Positions 1 to 9,145 of a stretch of 13,894 nt of DNA are shown one piece after another. The position numbers and the translations under genes were made by a program. The DNA comes from JACDAN01 sp036380355 (lineage in GTDB: Bacteria > Actinomycetota > Thermoleophilia > Gaiellales > Gaiellaceae): NCBI GenBank assembly GCA_036380355.1, contig DASVEW010000105.1:1-13894 (forward strand), read 5' to 3'. Under the pieces are notes generated by a model, which worked only from the letters and a program-made list of their open reading frames with translations, searched no databases and was not told the DNA's origin. Within the stretch, counting starts at the first letter, position 1, and each line of letters starts with the position of its first letter.

Positions 1-2
1 GG

Positions 3-398
3 CTGGACGTCCTGCACCGGGACGGGCCTCGTGCACTCGTCCTCGACTACAAGACCAACGCGCTGGAGGACAAGAGCCCCGAGGAGATCATCGACGAGAG
101 CTACACGCTTCAGCGCCTCGTCTACGCCATCGTGTGCTTCCGGGCCGGCGCCGAGGAGGTCGAGGTCGTGTACCACTTCCTCGAGCGGCCCGATGCGGTC
201 GTCTCCACGACGTTCGACCGCTCGCAGCTCCCGGAGCTGGAGACCCAGCTCTCCGAGGCGATCGGCCGCATCGGCGCGGGCGACTTCCGCCCGACGCCGG
301 GCGAGGTCTGCCACGGCTGCCCGGCCCTGGATCTCGTCTGTGCCGGGCCGCGGCTCCCGAACGCCCGGCAGCAGGCGCCCGCCGCCGCCATGGTCTAG
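3..398 (+). CDS. RecB/AddA-like PD-(D/E)XK exonuclease, C-terminal end (partial)
   Basis: The reading frame is open from the left edge to TAG at 396-398, so only about 131 C-terminal residues are present. The peptide opens LDVLHRDG and continues VLDYKTN, the Gly/Asp strand and D-x-K core of the RecB-family PD-(D/E)XK nuclease. LQRLVYA follows, matching the Q-x3-Y helix of that fold. The tail carries CHGCPALDLVC, a Cys-x2-Cys-x5-Cys group typical of the ends of these enzymes. In known families this domain closes a UvrD/Rep-type helicase (AddA or RecB-like) that resects double-strand breaks; the helicase part would lie to the left and is not visible. The stop codon shares its G with the GTG start of nth, so the two genes are probably co-transcribed and translationally coupled. 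The family is clear; the exact subfamily is not. Confidence 0.85.
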   Translation: MDVLHRDGPRALVLDYKTNALEDKSPEEIIDESYTLQRLVYAIVCFRAGAEEVEVVYHFLERPDAVVSTTFDRSQLPELETQLSEAIGRIGAGDFRPTPGEVCHGCPALDLVCAGPRLPNARQQAPAAAMV

Positions 399-1066
399 TG
401 GCGCGCACCTACGTCCACGAGGCTCGCAAGCGGGTCGGGCCGAAGCGTGCGCGGATCCTCCCGATCATCCAGCGGCTCCTGGCCGAGCACGCGGACGCGG
501 CGATCGCGCTGAAGTTCCGCAGCGAGCTCGAGCTGCTCGTCTCGGTGATGCTCTCGGCGCAGACCACGGACGTGAACGTGAACCGCGTCACCGAGCAGCT
601 GTTCCAGAAGTACCGCACGCCCGAGGACTACCTGGCGGTGCCCGAGGAGGAGCTGCAGCGGGACATCTTCGCGACCGGGTTCTACCGCCAGAAGGCGAAG
701 GCGCTTCGCGGGACGATGCGCGTCCTGCTCGAGGAGTTCGACGGGCAGGTGCCGCGCCGGATGGAGGATCTGCTGCGACTCCCCGGCGTAGCGCGGAAGA
801 CGGCAAACGTCGTGGCCGCCGAGCTGGGCGAGCCGCAGGGAATCGTCGTCGACACGCACGTCCGCCGGCTTGCGCAGCGCCTCGGTCTCACGAAGGAGGA
901 AGACCCGGTCAAGATCGAGCGCGACCTCCAGAAGCTCGTCCCGCGCGAGTACTGGGGGATCTTCCCGCACCTCCTGATCTGGCACGGCCGCCGGGTCTGC
1001 ATCGCGCGGGACCCGAAGTGCGAGATCTGCGTCGTGAACGACCTCTGCCCGTCGTCCCGTGTCTGA
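398..1066 (+). CDS. nth: Endonuclease III (DNA glycosylase/AP lyase)
   Basis: This 222-residue protein removes oxidised pyrimidines from DNA and cleaves the resulting abasic site in base-excision repair. The helix-hairpin-helix motif LPGVARKTANVV (residues 128-139) holds the catalytic Lys134. VDTHVRR (151-157) holds the catalytic Asp152. The C-terminal [4Fe-4S] loop is complete: Cys201, Cys208, Cys211 and Cys217 have the classic C-x6-C-x2-C-x5-C spacing. SAQTTDVNVN (53-62) matches the family's DNA-contact segment. The length is close to the E. coli enzyme (211). I chose GTG at 398 because it overlaps the upstream stop (TAGTG) and gives a normal N-terminus; there is no Shine-Dalgarno sequence, so translation probably depends on reinitiation after the exonuclease gene. 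Pairing with a resection nuclease makes a small repair operon. Confidence 0.97.
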   Translation: MARTYVHEARKRVGPKRARILPIIQRLLAEHADAAIALKFRSELELLVSVMLSAQTTDVNVNRVTEQLFQKYRTPEDYLAVPEEELQRDIFATGFYRQKAKALRGTMRVLLEEFDGQVPRRMEDLLRLPGVARKTANVVAAELGEPQGIVVDTHVRRLAQRLGLTKEEDPVKIERDLQKLVPREYWGIFPHLLIWHGRRVCIARDPKCEICVVNDLCPSSRV

Positions 1067-1074
1067 CGCCTGCC

Positions 1075-1114
1075 GCGGAACCAGCTCAGCTGTTCCGCCA
1101 CAGAGCGTTCTTTT
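1075..1114 (+). terminator. Probable intrinsic terminator after nth
   Basis: An inverted repeat GCGGAAC (1075-1081) / GTTCCGC (1092-1098) encloses a short loop. It is followed about ten bases later by the T-rich run TTCTTTT (1108-1114). It begins 9 bases after the nth stop, in the gap between convergent nth and trxB. The T-run is displaced from the stem, so the hairpin is well supported but efficient intrinsic termination is not certain. Confidence 0.5.
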
Positions 1115-1138
1115 GGCGCGAGGAACTAGCGCGAAGCG

Positions 1139-2107
1139 CTACTCGCGCGGCGCGGCCAGCGCGTCGGCTAAACGCCCTTCCCGCGCCGCGAGCCAGCGCT
1201 CGGCGTCGAGCGACGCCATGCAGCCCATGCCGGCGGCGGTGACGGCCTGCCGGTACGTGTGGTCGACGACGTCGCCGCCGGCGAAGACGCCCTCGACGCT
1301 CGTCTCGGTCGAGCCCGGCTTCGTGATGATGTAGCCGGCCTCGTCCAGCTCGAGCTGTCCGCGGAAGAGCTTCGTGTTCGGGTCGTGGCCGATCGCCACG
1401 AAGAGGCCGTCGGCCGGCAGCTCGGTGATCTCGCCGGTGTTGACGTCGCGGATCCGCACGGCGGTCACCGTGTTGTCGCCGACCACCTCGTCGACCACCG
1501 AGTTCGTGATCCAGTCGATCTTCTCGTTGGCCCGCGCGCGGTCTTCCATGATCTGGGACGCGCGAAACGCGTCGCGGCGGTGCACGATCGTCACCCTGTC
1601 GGCGAACTTCGTCAGGAAGCTGGCCTCCTCCATCGCCGAGTCTCCGCCGCCGACGACCACGAGGTCCTTCTCGCGGAAGAACGCGGCGTCGCAGACGGCG
1701 CAGTAGGAGACGCCGCGACCCTGGAACTCCTTCTCGGAGACAAGGCCGAGGACCCTGGCGTTCGCGCCCGTGGCCACGACGACCGCCTCGGCCTGGTACT
1801 CGTCATCCCCGACCCACACCCGGAACGGGCGCTCGGAGAAGTCGACGCGGGTGACGTCGTCGCTGATGAACTCCGCGCCGAAGCGTCCGGCCTGGCGGCG
1901 GAAGTCCTTCATCATCTCGGGCCCGAGCACGCCCTCCGGGTAGCCCGGGTAGTTCTCGACGTCGCTCGTGATCATCAGCTGGCCGCCCCACTGGAAGCCC
2001 TCCAAGACGAGCGGCTCCAGGTTCGCGCGCCCGGCGTAGAGCGCGGCCGTATACCCGGCCGGGCCTCCTCCGATGATGATCAGGTCGCGGACCCCGTTCT
2101 CAGTCAT
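1139..2107 (-). CDS. trxB: Thioredoxin-disulfide reductase
   Basis: This 322-residue FAD/NADPH enzyme passes electrons from NADPH to thioredoxin in the cytoplasm. IIGGGPAG (11-18) is the FAD-binding Rossmann motif. The redox-active pair is CAVCD with Cys136 and Cys139, in the position of the usual CATCD. VVGGGDSAME (151-160) and HRRDAFRAS (176-184) form the NADPH site, and the arginines suit NADPH. GVFAGGDVVD near the C-terminus is the second FAD motif. The length is normal for a low-molecular-weight TrxR. GGAGGAG lies about 4 bases before the ATG at 2105-2107, so the start is firm. No thioredoxin gene is adjacent. The neighbours are convergent nth and a divergent secreted-protein gene. Confidence 0.97.
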   Translation of the reverse strand: MTENGVRDLIIIGGGPAGYTAALYAGRANLEPLVLEGFQWGGQLMITSDVENYPGYPEGVLGPEMMKDFRRQAGRFGAEFISDDVTRVDFSERPFRVWVGDDEYQAEAVVVATGANARVLGLVSEKEFQGRGVSYCAVCDAAFFREKDLVVVGGGDSAMEEASFLTKFADRVTIVHRRDAFRASQIMEDRARANEKIDWITNSVVDEVVGDNTVTAVRIRDVNTGEITELPADGLFVAIGHDPNTKLFRGQLELDEAGYIITKPGSTETSVEGVFAGGDVVDHTYRQAVTAAGMGCMASLDAERWLAAREGRLADALAAPRE

Positions 2108-2128
2108 TCACTCCTCCAAGCAGACGCC

Positions 2129-2156
2129 GAGCCCGCATTCGGGCTCAGCAACAGTA
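2129..2156 (-). promoter_or_regulatory. trxB promoter region with perfect dyad
   Basis: A perfect 7-base inverted repeat GAGCCCG (2129-2135) / CGGGCTC (2140-2146) with a 4-base loop sits 22-39 bases upstream of the trxB ATG. On the minus strand TACTGT (2156-2151) fits TAnnnT. A TTTCAG lies 18 bases further upstream as a poor -35 candidate. If TACTGT is the -10, transcription would start at about 2144, inside the dyad, the position of a repressor operator or a hairpin at the mRNA 5' end. The dyad is directly visible; the promoter assignment is tentative. Confidence 0.4.
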
Positions 2157-2198
2157 TTCAACGAAGCGGACGACCTGAAACTTCCCTTTGTCCGGCTC

Positions 2199-2927
2199 AT
2201 GTGCTGTAGTGGAGCGGCTTTGCTGCGGCGGTTCGGGGTCTGGATGGTACTTGCGTGCGTGGTGCCTCTCGGGTGGGGAGCCGCCGATGCGGCGATGCCC
2301 AAGCGGGCGTCGTTCACGGTCACCCTCACAGCGACGCTGACGAAGGGCTGGACGGTCACGCGTGCCGTCGACGGCGAGTGCGTCGAGACGACCGTCCACA
2401 CCGGGCACTGGCGGATGGACCTCGCAACGCGGCGCCGGTCGCGGGTCGTCATCACCGCCCCCGCGCGGCGCGGCCGCCCGCTCAGGATCTCGCCGGCTGC
2501 GGTCCGTGCGATCGCCGGCACCGCGAGCCAGACCGGGACGGTTCCCGTGGCCTCACGCGGGCCCCGCTGCGTCCGCTCGCTTCAGCAGCGGACCTGCGCC
2601 CGAAAGCGCGCGACGTTCCGGAACGCGCATGTCCGGCTCACGACTCCGAGGGCGGGCACCGCCCGCTTCGCACGGCTCCAGGGCGCCGCCGCGGCGCGCT
2701 CGTTCCGTGGCTCGTGTCCCGAAGAGCCCGCGGACATCCGCGCGGTCCGGACGGACCTCGGCCTCGCAGACGCACCTCTCTCGGCGTCGGACGTCTTCGA
2801 CCGCGGCGTCTCGCAGTTCTTCATCAGCGGGAACACCACGCAGGAGACGACGATCGAGGGTGACTACGACGGCAAGGTGACGGAGCGCGTCCGGTGGACG
2901 CTCACCTTCACGCGAGTCGGCGGCTAG
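2199..2927 (+). CDS. Secreted protein of unknown function
   Basis: I do not recognise this family. From ATG 2199 it encodes 242 residues. The N-terminus is a clear signal peptide: basic LLRRFG, hydrophobic VWMVLACVVPLGWG, then an ADA signal-peptidase-I-like site before AMPK. The mature part is rich in Arg, Thr and Ala and has four cysteines (in DGEC, GPRC, RTC and RGSC) that could form two disulfides outside the membrane. The C-terminal segment (TQETTIEGDYDGKVTERVRWTLTF) reads like beta strands. The start is uncertain: the frame is open upstream to 2073, but those codons lie opposite the start of trxB, and TTG 2220 is an alternative. It ends tail to tail with the DUF488 gene, sharing CTAG. 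Confidence 0.7.
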   Translation: MCCSGAALLRRFGVWMVLACVVPLGWGAADAAMPKRASFTVTLTATLTKGWTVTRAVDGECVETTVHTGHWRMDLATRRRSRVVITAPARRGRPLRISPAAVRAIAGTASQTGTVPVASRGPRCVRSLQQRTCARKRATFRNAHVRLTTPRAGTARFARLQGAAAARSFRGSCPEEPADIRAVRTDLGLADAPLSASDVFDRGVSQFFISGNTTQETTIEGDYDGKVTERVRWTLTFTRVGG

Positions 2928-3439
2928 GCGACCAGCGCTCCGCAGAGATAGAGCCGTCCGTCGCGAACCTCCGCCTCGGGGGAGAGGCGGTGCGGCTCGA
3001 CTCCCTCCGGCGAGAGATGGCGCACCTCGTGTCCCCTCCCGACCAGTAGCTCGGCGATGAGGCGGCGGTGGCACTTCGTCCAGGGCGTCTCGGCGCACAT
3101 CAGGCACGGCTCGGGCTCCGCGAGGACCGAGGCGAGCGCCTGCTGCCACTCGGGCGTGCCCATTCGTGCGGCGTAGCTGCGGAACGCAGGCTGGCGGATG
3201 CAGGCGAACCGTTCCTCTCCCGGCTCCCCGGTGCGGAGTCCTCCGAGCGCCTCGACATGGCGGTAGGCGATGCCCGCTTCGGCAAGCGCGCGCTCGAGCG
3301 TCCCGCGGTTGTACTGGGGGTTTCGGCGCGAGCCGGGATGGCGGCGGACGTCCGCGAGCGTTTCGGCTCCGGCTCGTTCGAGCATCTCCAACAGAGCGTC
3401 CACAGGTCTCGTGCCGTGACCGACTGTCCAGACCGTCAT
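2924..3439 (-). CDS. DUF488 family protein
   Basis: This 171-residue cytoplasmic protein matches the DUF488 pattern throughout. TVGHGTR (5-11) corresponds to the usual TIGHS start. DVRRHPGSRRNPQYN (30-44), then GIAYRHVEALGGLR (56-69), carry the conserved DVR, PxSR and LGGLR blocks. LMCAE (113-117) and KCHRRLIAEL (122-131) give the paired Cys and the CHR motif that ends the family core. The biochemical role is not established; the conserved Arg/Cys/His set suggests a nucleic-acid or phosphate ligand. The start codon has no Shine-Dalgarno sequence. The gene is divergent from the release-factor-like gene across 77 bases and overlaps the secreted-protein gene by four bases at its 3' end. Confidence 0.9.
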   Translation of the reverse strand: MTVWTVGHGTRPVDALLEMLERAGAETLADVRRHPGSRRNPQYNRGTLERALAEAGIAYRHVEALGGLRTGEPGEERFACIRQPAFRSYAARMGTPEWQQALASVLAEPEPCLMCAETPWTKCHRRLIAELLVGRGHEVRHLSPEGVEPHRLSPEAEVRDGRLYLCGALVA

Positions 3440-3451
3440 CGCGAAGCCAAC

Positions 3452-3478
3452 GACCGTACGGGCAAAGCCGGTACGGTC
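3452..3478. promoter_or_regulatory. 27-base dyad between divergent DUF488 and baeRF genes
   Basis: GACCGTAC (3452-3459) and GTACGGTC (3471-3478) are perfect 8-base inverted repeats. Inside them GGC and GCC (3461-3463, 3467-3469) add three more pairs around a central AAA. The centre is about 26 bases upstream of the DUF488 ATG and about 50 upstream of the baeRF start, a typical operator position for a divergent pair. Each arm also contains TACGGT, a TAnnnT hexamer that could act as a -10; on the minus strand it lies 13 bases from the DUF488 start. There is no T-run, so I favour a protein-binding site over a terminator. Confidence 0.5.
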
Positions 3479-3502
3479 TCACCGGCATCGCGAGCGACGC
3501 CG

Positions 3503-3508
3503 TAGAAT
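3503..3508 (+). promoter_or_regulatory. -10 element for leaderless baeRF mRNA
   Basis: TAGAAT (one mismatch to TATAAT) ends 8 bases before GTG 3517. Transcription starting 7-9 bases downstream would place the mRNA 5' end at or within two bases of the start codon. There is no Shine-Dalgarno sequence, and no convincing -35 is visible. Confidence 0.6.
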
Positions 3509-3516
3509 CGCGCTCC

Positions 3517-4659
3517 GTGGCCAGCTCCGTGACTTGGAACACGCTGCGGCAGCTCGCCGGCTTTCGCGCGGCGAAGGGCTTTGCGATCAGCCTCTACCTC
3601 GACCTCGATCCGAGCGCCTCGCCGACCGCAGGCGACGCCGCCACGCGGGTGAACTCGCTGGTCGACCAGGGCCTGAAGTCGAACGGCGCGAACCGGGGCG
3701 AGCAGACCCATGAGCAGCGCGTCAGCCTGCGCGACGACTTCGAGCGGATCAAGCACTTCTTCACCGAGGAGTTCGACCGCAACGGCGCGCACGGCTTCGC
3801 GCTCTTCTGCGCGGGGCTCGACAACGTCTGGCAGACGCTCCCGCTGACCGAGGCGGTTCCCGACGAGATCAAGGTCGGCCGCGAGCTCTACCTCGCGCCG
3901 CTCGTCCCGCTGGTGGGGCGTGGCGAGGGCGCCGTCGTCGCCGTCGTCGGCCGGGAGGAGGGCCGCCTCTACCGGCTCCGCGCCGGCCGCCTCGAGGAGA
4001 TCGCCGACCTCTTCGAGGAGCAGCCCGCCCGGCACGACCAGGGCGGCTGGGCGCAGGCGCGGTACCAGCGTCACATCGACGAGCTTGCTCGGAGCCACCT
4101 GAAGACCGTCGCCGAGGAGCTCGAGCGTCAGCTCCGCCAGCTCCGCTTCCCGCGGGTCGTGATCGTGTGCCCGGAGGAGCTGAAGACCGAGTTCGGCGCC
4201 ATGCTGGCGGGCGACACGCGAAGCGCGGTCGTCGGCTGGACGACGGCGAAGGCGCATGCGTCTCCCACGGAGCTGTACGACGTCGCCCTGCCGGTGCTCG
4301 AGCGGTGGCGGCAGGAGCGGGAGCTCGAGCTCGTGGAGCGGTGGAAGGAGGAGGCCGGCCGGAACGGCCGCGCCGCATCGGGCTGGGAGCAGACGCTCGA
4401 GGCCGCCTCGGACGGGAGGGTCGAGTGCCTCGTCTTCCACGAGGGCGTCGAGCAGGTCGCCTATCAGTGCCCGGCGTGCGGTCGGGTGAGCGTCCAGGGC
4501 GGCCGCTGCCCGCTCGACGGCACGGAGATGGAGGAGCGGGCCGAAGGCCTCGACCTGGCAGTCCACCAGGTGCTGGCCCACGGCGGCCAGGTCCTGGCGC
4601 TGCGCCACCGGCAGGACCTCGATCCGGTCGGCGGCATCGGCGCGCTGCTTCGCTACTAG
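3517..4659 (+). CDS. Bacterial eRF1-like (baeRF / Vms1-Ankzf1-type) protein
   Basis: This 380-residue protein resembles archaeo-eukaryotic release factor 1 along its whole length. Residues 10-100 resemble eRF1 domain 1 (AISLYLDLD at 23-31; HGFALFCAG at 92-100, like eRF1 NGLVVYCG). Residues 130-235 resemble domain 2, with GGWAQARYQR (176-185) aligned to the GGQ loop. Residues 240-380 resemble domain 3, ending VGGIGALLRY (371-380), like eRF1 GGIGGILRY. A short ribbon (Cys318, Cys321, Cys331) is inserted in domain 3. The NIKS stop-codon-reading motif is missing, so ordinary termination is unlikely. Relatives such as Vms1/Ankzf1 release peptides from stalled large subunits; peptidyl-tRNA hydrolysis or ribosome rescue is the likely role (inference). 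GTG 3517 is chosen because TAGAAT lies 8 bases before it. Confidence 0.85.
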   Translation: MASSVTWNTLRQLAGFRAAKGFAISLYLDLDPSASPTAGDAATRVNSLVDQGLKSNGANRGEQTHEQRVSLRDDFERIKHFFTEEFDRNGAHGFALFCAGLDNVWQTLPLTEAVPDEIKVGRELYLAPLVPLVGRGEGAVVAVVGREEGRLYRLRAGRLEEIADLFEEQPARHDQGGWAQARYQRHIDELARSHLKTVAEELERQLRQLRFPRVVIVCPEELKTEFGAMLAGDTRSAVVGWTTAKAHASPTELYDVALPVLERWRQERELELVERWKEEAGRNGRAASGWEQTLEAASDGRVECLVFHEGVEQVAYQCPACGRVSVQGGRCPLDGTEMEERAEGLDLAVHQVLAHGGQVLALRHRQDLDPVGGIGALLRY

Positions 4660-4678
4660 AAAGCAGCCGGCCAGGGCA

Positions 4679-4684
4679 TAAGAT
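4679..4684 (+). promoter_or_regulatory. -10 element for leaderless small coiled-coil gene
   Basis: TAAGAT lies exactly 8 bases before ATG 4693, the same spacing as TAGAAT before the baeRF gene. The intervening TTCCTCCG is opposite in sense to a Shine-Dalgarno sequence. A separate leaderless promoter for the small gene is therefore likely despite its closeness to the baeRF stop. Confidence 0.55.
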
Positions 4685-4692
4685 TTCCTCCG

Positions 4693-4913
4693 ATGACGGA
4701 GAGGGAGGACATCGCGAGTGTTGCCGGACAGCTGGCCACACTGACGCGAACCGTCGAGGAGATGGCGGAGCAGCTGAAGACGCTTCACCAGCGCGCCGAG
4801 AGCCAGAAAGAACGCTCGGACACCCAGCAAGAGCGGATCGAGCTGGCGGCGAAAGAGCTCACCGACGTGAGCGACCGCCTGCAAGCAGCGGCGAACGCAC
4901 TGAGAGACTCGAT

Positions 4914-4917
<4 letters not shown>
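4693..4917 (+). CDS. Small coiled-coil protein, function unknown
   Basis: This 74-residue acidic, hydrophilic protein has no cysteine, tryptophan or membrane segment. Leu, Val, Ile and Ala recur at heptad-like positions from about residue 9 to 72 (VAGQLATLTRTVEEMAEQL, then IELAAKELTDVSDRLQAAAN), so it is probably almost wholly a helical coiled coil. Similar small proteins are often dimeric adaptors or structural factors, but I do not recognise a family. It begins 33 bases after the baeRF stop, with its own -10-like hexamer, and its TAG stop overlaps the acnA stop tail to tail. Coding is supported by the sensible composition, the promoter spacing and the fit between two genes. Confidence 0.75.
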
Positions 4918-7673
<2,756 letters not shown>

Positions 7674-7679
7674 GCTTCG

Positions 7680-7685
7680 ATTCTA
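7680..7685 (-). promoter_or_regulatory. -10 element for leaderless acnA mRNA
   Basis: On the minus strand TAGAAT (7685-7680) is followed by six bases (CGAAGC) and then the GTG start. It is the same hexamer found before the baeRF gene. No -35 consensus is evident. Confidence 0.6.
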
Positions 7686-7692
7686 GGCGCCG

Positions 7693-7760
7693 CGCTCCGG
7701 CTCCGGTCTCGGCCGAACGAGCCACGTCTCCGTGCCTGGCACCGCGACGTGGCCGGAGCG
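7693..7760 (-). terminator. Nested GC-rich hairpins between rmuC and acnA
   Basis: GCCACGT (7721-7727) pairs with ACGTGGC (7747-7753) around GTGCC/GGCAC (7732-7742). Outside these, CGCTCCGG (7693-7700) is complementary to CCGGAGCG (7753-7760). The structure fills the gap after the rmuC stop and could end rmuC transcription before the acnA promoter. No T-run follows, so termination would need help or be inefficient. Confidence 0.35.
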
Positions 7761-7777
7761 ACCGGTGGACGGCGCGG

Positions 7778-8815
7778 CTAGGCGGCGTCGAGAGCGCGCG
7801 GAAGCTCGTTCGCCCGGCCGGCTTCGGCCGCCTCGACCGCGTCGGGCTCCCACTCCGTCGCGCGCTCGAGGCTCGTTCCGAGCCGCTCGAGGCGCCGGTC
7901 GGCCTCGCTGTACTTCGTCTGCGCGTTCGCGATGTGCTTGCCGACGACCTCGAAGTCGCCGCGGAAGCGCTCGAAGTCCTTGCCGATCTGCGCGCAGAAC
8001 GCCATGACGTCCTGCGCGTGCCGCTCGATCTGCAGCGCGCGCAGCCCCTGAGTGACCATCAGGAGGTACGCGTGAAGGGTGCTCGGCGACACCGCGATGA
8101 CGCGCTTCCCGTGCGCGTACGCGGAGAGGTTGCCCGTCTTGCCGCAGACGAGCTCGTAGTAGACCGCCTCGGAGGGGAGGTACATGAACGCGAAGTCGAA
8201 GGTGCCCTCCGCGGGCCGGATGTACTTCGCCGCGATCGCGTCGATGTGGCCCTTCACGTCCCGTCCGAACGCCTTCTCGTGCAGCTCGCGCTCGTCGTCG
8301 CCGTCCGCGTTCGCGAGCCGCTCGAAGTTGTCCAGCGGGAACTTGGCGTCGACGGGCAGCAGCTTGTCGACCCGGATCACCGCGTCGACGCGCTCGCCGG
8401 ACCGGAACGTGTGCTGCAGCCGGTACGCGTCGGCCGGGAGCATGTCCCGCAGGAGGTTCGCGAGGAGCATCTCCCCGACGCCGCCGCGGGCCTTCGGCGG
8501 CCGCAGTGCCTGCTCGAGCCGACCGAGGTCTGCCGCCTTCTGGAGCATCTGCGCCGCCGTCCCGTCGAGCTTGCCGAGCCGCTCGACGATCTGCGTCGCC
8601 GTCTGGCCGGCCGTCTGCTGGCTGGAGAGGAGACGGGTGTCGAGCCCCTCGAGCCGGCGGTCGAAGCCCTCGTGCACCTCGGACAGCCGCCGGCCGAGCC
8701 GCTCCTCGACGGAACCGAGCCGCGCTTCGATCAGCTCCCGGATCGTGCGCACGACGACCGTGCCCGCGATCGCGACGGCGGCGGCCAAGCCGAGGGTCAG
8801 CAGTGCAGTCCCCAT
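7778..8815 (-). CDS. rmuC: RmuC-family DNA recombination protein
   Basis: RmuC proteins limit recombination between inverted repeats and are predicted to carry a PD-(D/E)XK-like nuclease fold. This copy has 345 residues, shorter than the 450-500 of many relatives. Residues about 4-22 form an N-terminal membrane anchor. Residues 28-105 are charged, with heptad-like leucines, the usual coiled coil. GGVGEMLLANLLRDML (111-126), then RVDAVIRVDKLLPVDAKFPL (142-161), form the conserved core; Asp156 and Lys158 are in the D-x-K position. The C-terminal part (YLPSEAVYYEL, VIAVSPSTLHAYL) is also typical. The start is ATG 8813-8815, without a Shine-Dalgarno sequence. The gene lies between the small stress gene and acnA on the same strand but probably has its own promoter. 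Confidence 0.95.
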   Translation of the reverse strand: MGTALLTLGLAAAVAIAGTVVVRTIRELIEARLGSVEERLGRRLSEVHEGFDRRLEGLDTRLLSSQQTAGQTATQIVERLGKLDGTAAQMLQKAADLGRLEQALRPPKARGGVGEMLLANLLRDMLPADAYRLQHTFRSGERVDAVIRVDKLLPVDAKFPLDNFERLANADGDDERELHEKAFGRDVKGHIDAIAAKYIRPAEGTFDFAFMYLPSEAVYYELVCGKTGNLSAYAHGKRVIAVSPSTLHAYLLMVTQGLRALQIERHAQDVMAFCAQIGKDFERFRGDFEVVGKHIANAQTKYSEADRRLERLGTSLERATEWEPDAVEAAEAGRANELPRALDAA

Positions 8816-8826
8816 AGGACTTGCAA

Positions 8827-8832
8827 ACGCTA
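8827..8832 (-). promoter_or_regulatory. Possible -10 element for rmuC
   Basis: TAGCGT (8832-8827 on the minus strand) lies 11 bases before the rmuC ATG, which has no Shine-Dalgarno sequence. It fits TAnnnT but the gap is longer than at the other leaderless genes, so the call is weak; a very short leader is possible. Confidence 0.35.
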
Positions 8833-8838
8833 GAGATA

Positions 8839-8857
8839 GGGTCGGACGGAGCGACCC
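8839..8857 (-). terminator. Hairpin after the CsbD-like gene
   Basis: GGGTCG (8839-8844) and CGACCC (8852-8857) form a 6-base stem with a 7-base loop. On the minus strand the hairpin starts about 27 bases after the stop of the small stress gene and is followed by TATCTCT, a weak T-containing run. It would separate that gene from rmuC. Confidence 0.4.
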
Positions 8858-8884
8858 CAGTGGGCCGCCCCGCCCGAAAGGCTC

Positions 8885-9085
8885 TTACATCGGGTCGTTG
8901 CGCTCCGCGCGGTGCTCGGACGCGTCCTCGCGGGCCTCCTGCGCCATCTCCTCGGCGCTGTCGGCTCGCGACTCGGCCATGCCCTCGGCCTCCTGGTGCA
9001 TCCCTTCCCGACGCATCTCCGAATCGTCCGTGAGGTCGCCTGCGGCCTTCTTTCCGCGGCCTAGCAGCTTGTCGAGAAAGCTCAT
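8885..9085 (-). CDS. CsbD-like small stress protein
   Basis: This 66-residue, very hydrophilic protein has no cysteine or membrane segment. MSFLDKLLGRGKKAAGDLTD followed by REGMHQEAEG resembles the CsbD-type pattern (GxxKxAAGxLTxD, then EGxxxQxxG). The remainder is Glu/Ala/Arg-rich and probably helical or disordered. Such proteins are general-stress products of unknown mechanism; related actinobacterial proteins are annotated as microaggregate-binding protein. AGGAGG (9095-9090 on the minus strand) lies 4 bases before the ATG, so the start is secure and expression may be strong. A sigma factor and a response regulator lie about 4 kb away, but no link is shown. Confidence 0.75.
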   Translation of the reverse strand: MSFLDKLLGRGKKAAGDLTDDSEMRREGMHQEAEGMAESRADSAEEMAQEAREDASEHRAERNDPM

Positions 9086-9089
9086 GTCC

Positions 9090-9121
9090 CCTCCTATCGT
9101 TTGCGGCAGCCAGTGAGTATG
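9090..9121 (-). promoter_or_regulatory. Shine-Dalgarno and possible -10 of the CsbD-like gene
   Basis: On the minus strand CATACT (9121-9116; four of six to TATAAT) is followed about 20 bases later by AGGAGG (9095-9090). This would give a normal leader of about 23 bases, unlike the leaderless neighbours. The Shine-Dalgarno sequence is firm; the -10 is tentative. Confidence 0.4.
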
Positions 9122-9145
9122 GGTGATCCGGCGCCCCGGCGCGAG

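Noticed and set aside
9131..9142. GCGCC/GGCGC hairpin just after the GNAT stop as its terminator
   Set aside because: The loop would be only two bases and GC-rich self-complementarity of this size is expected by chance here.
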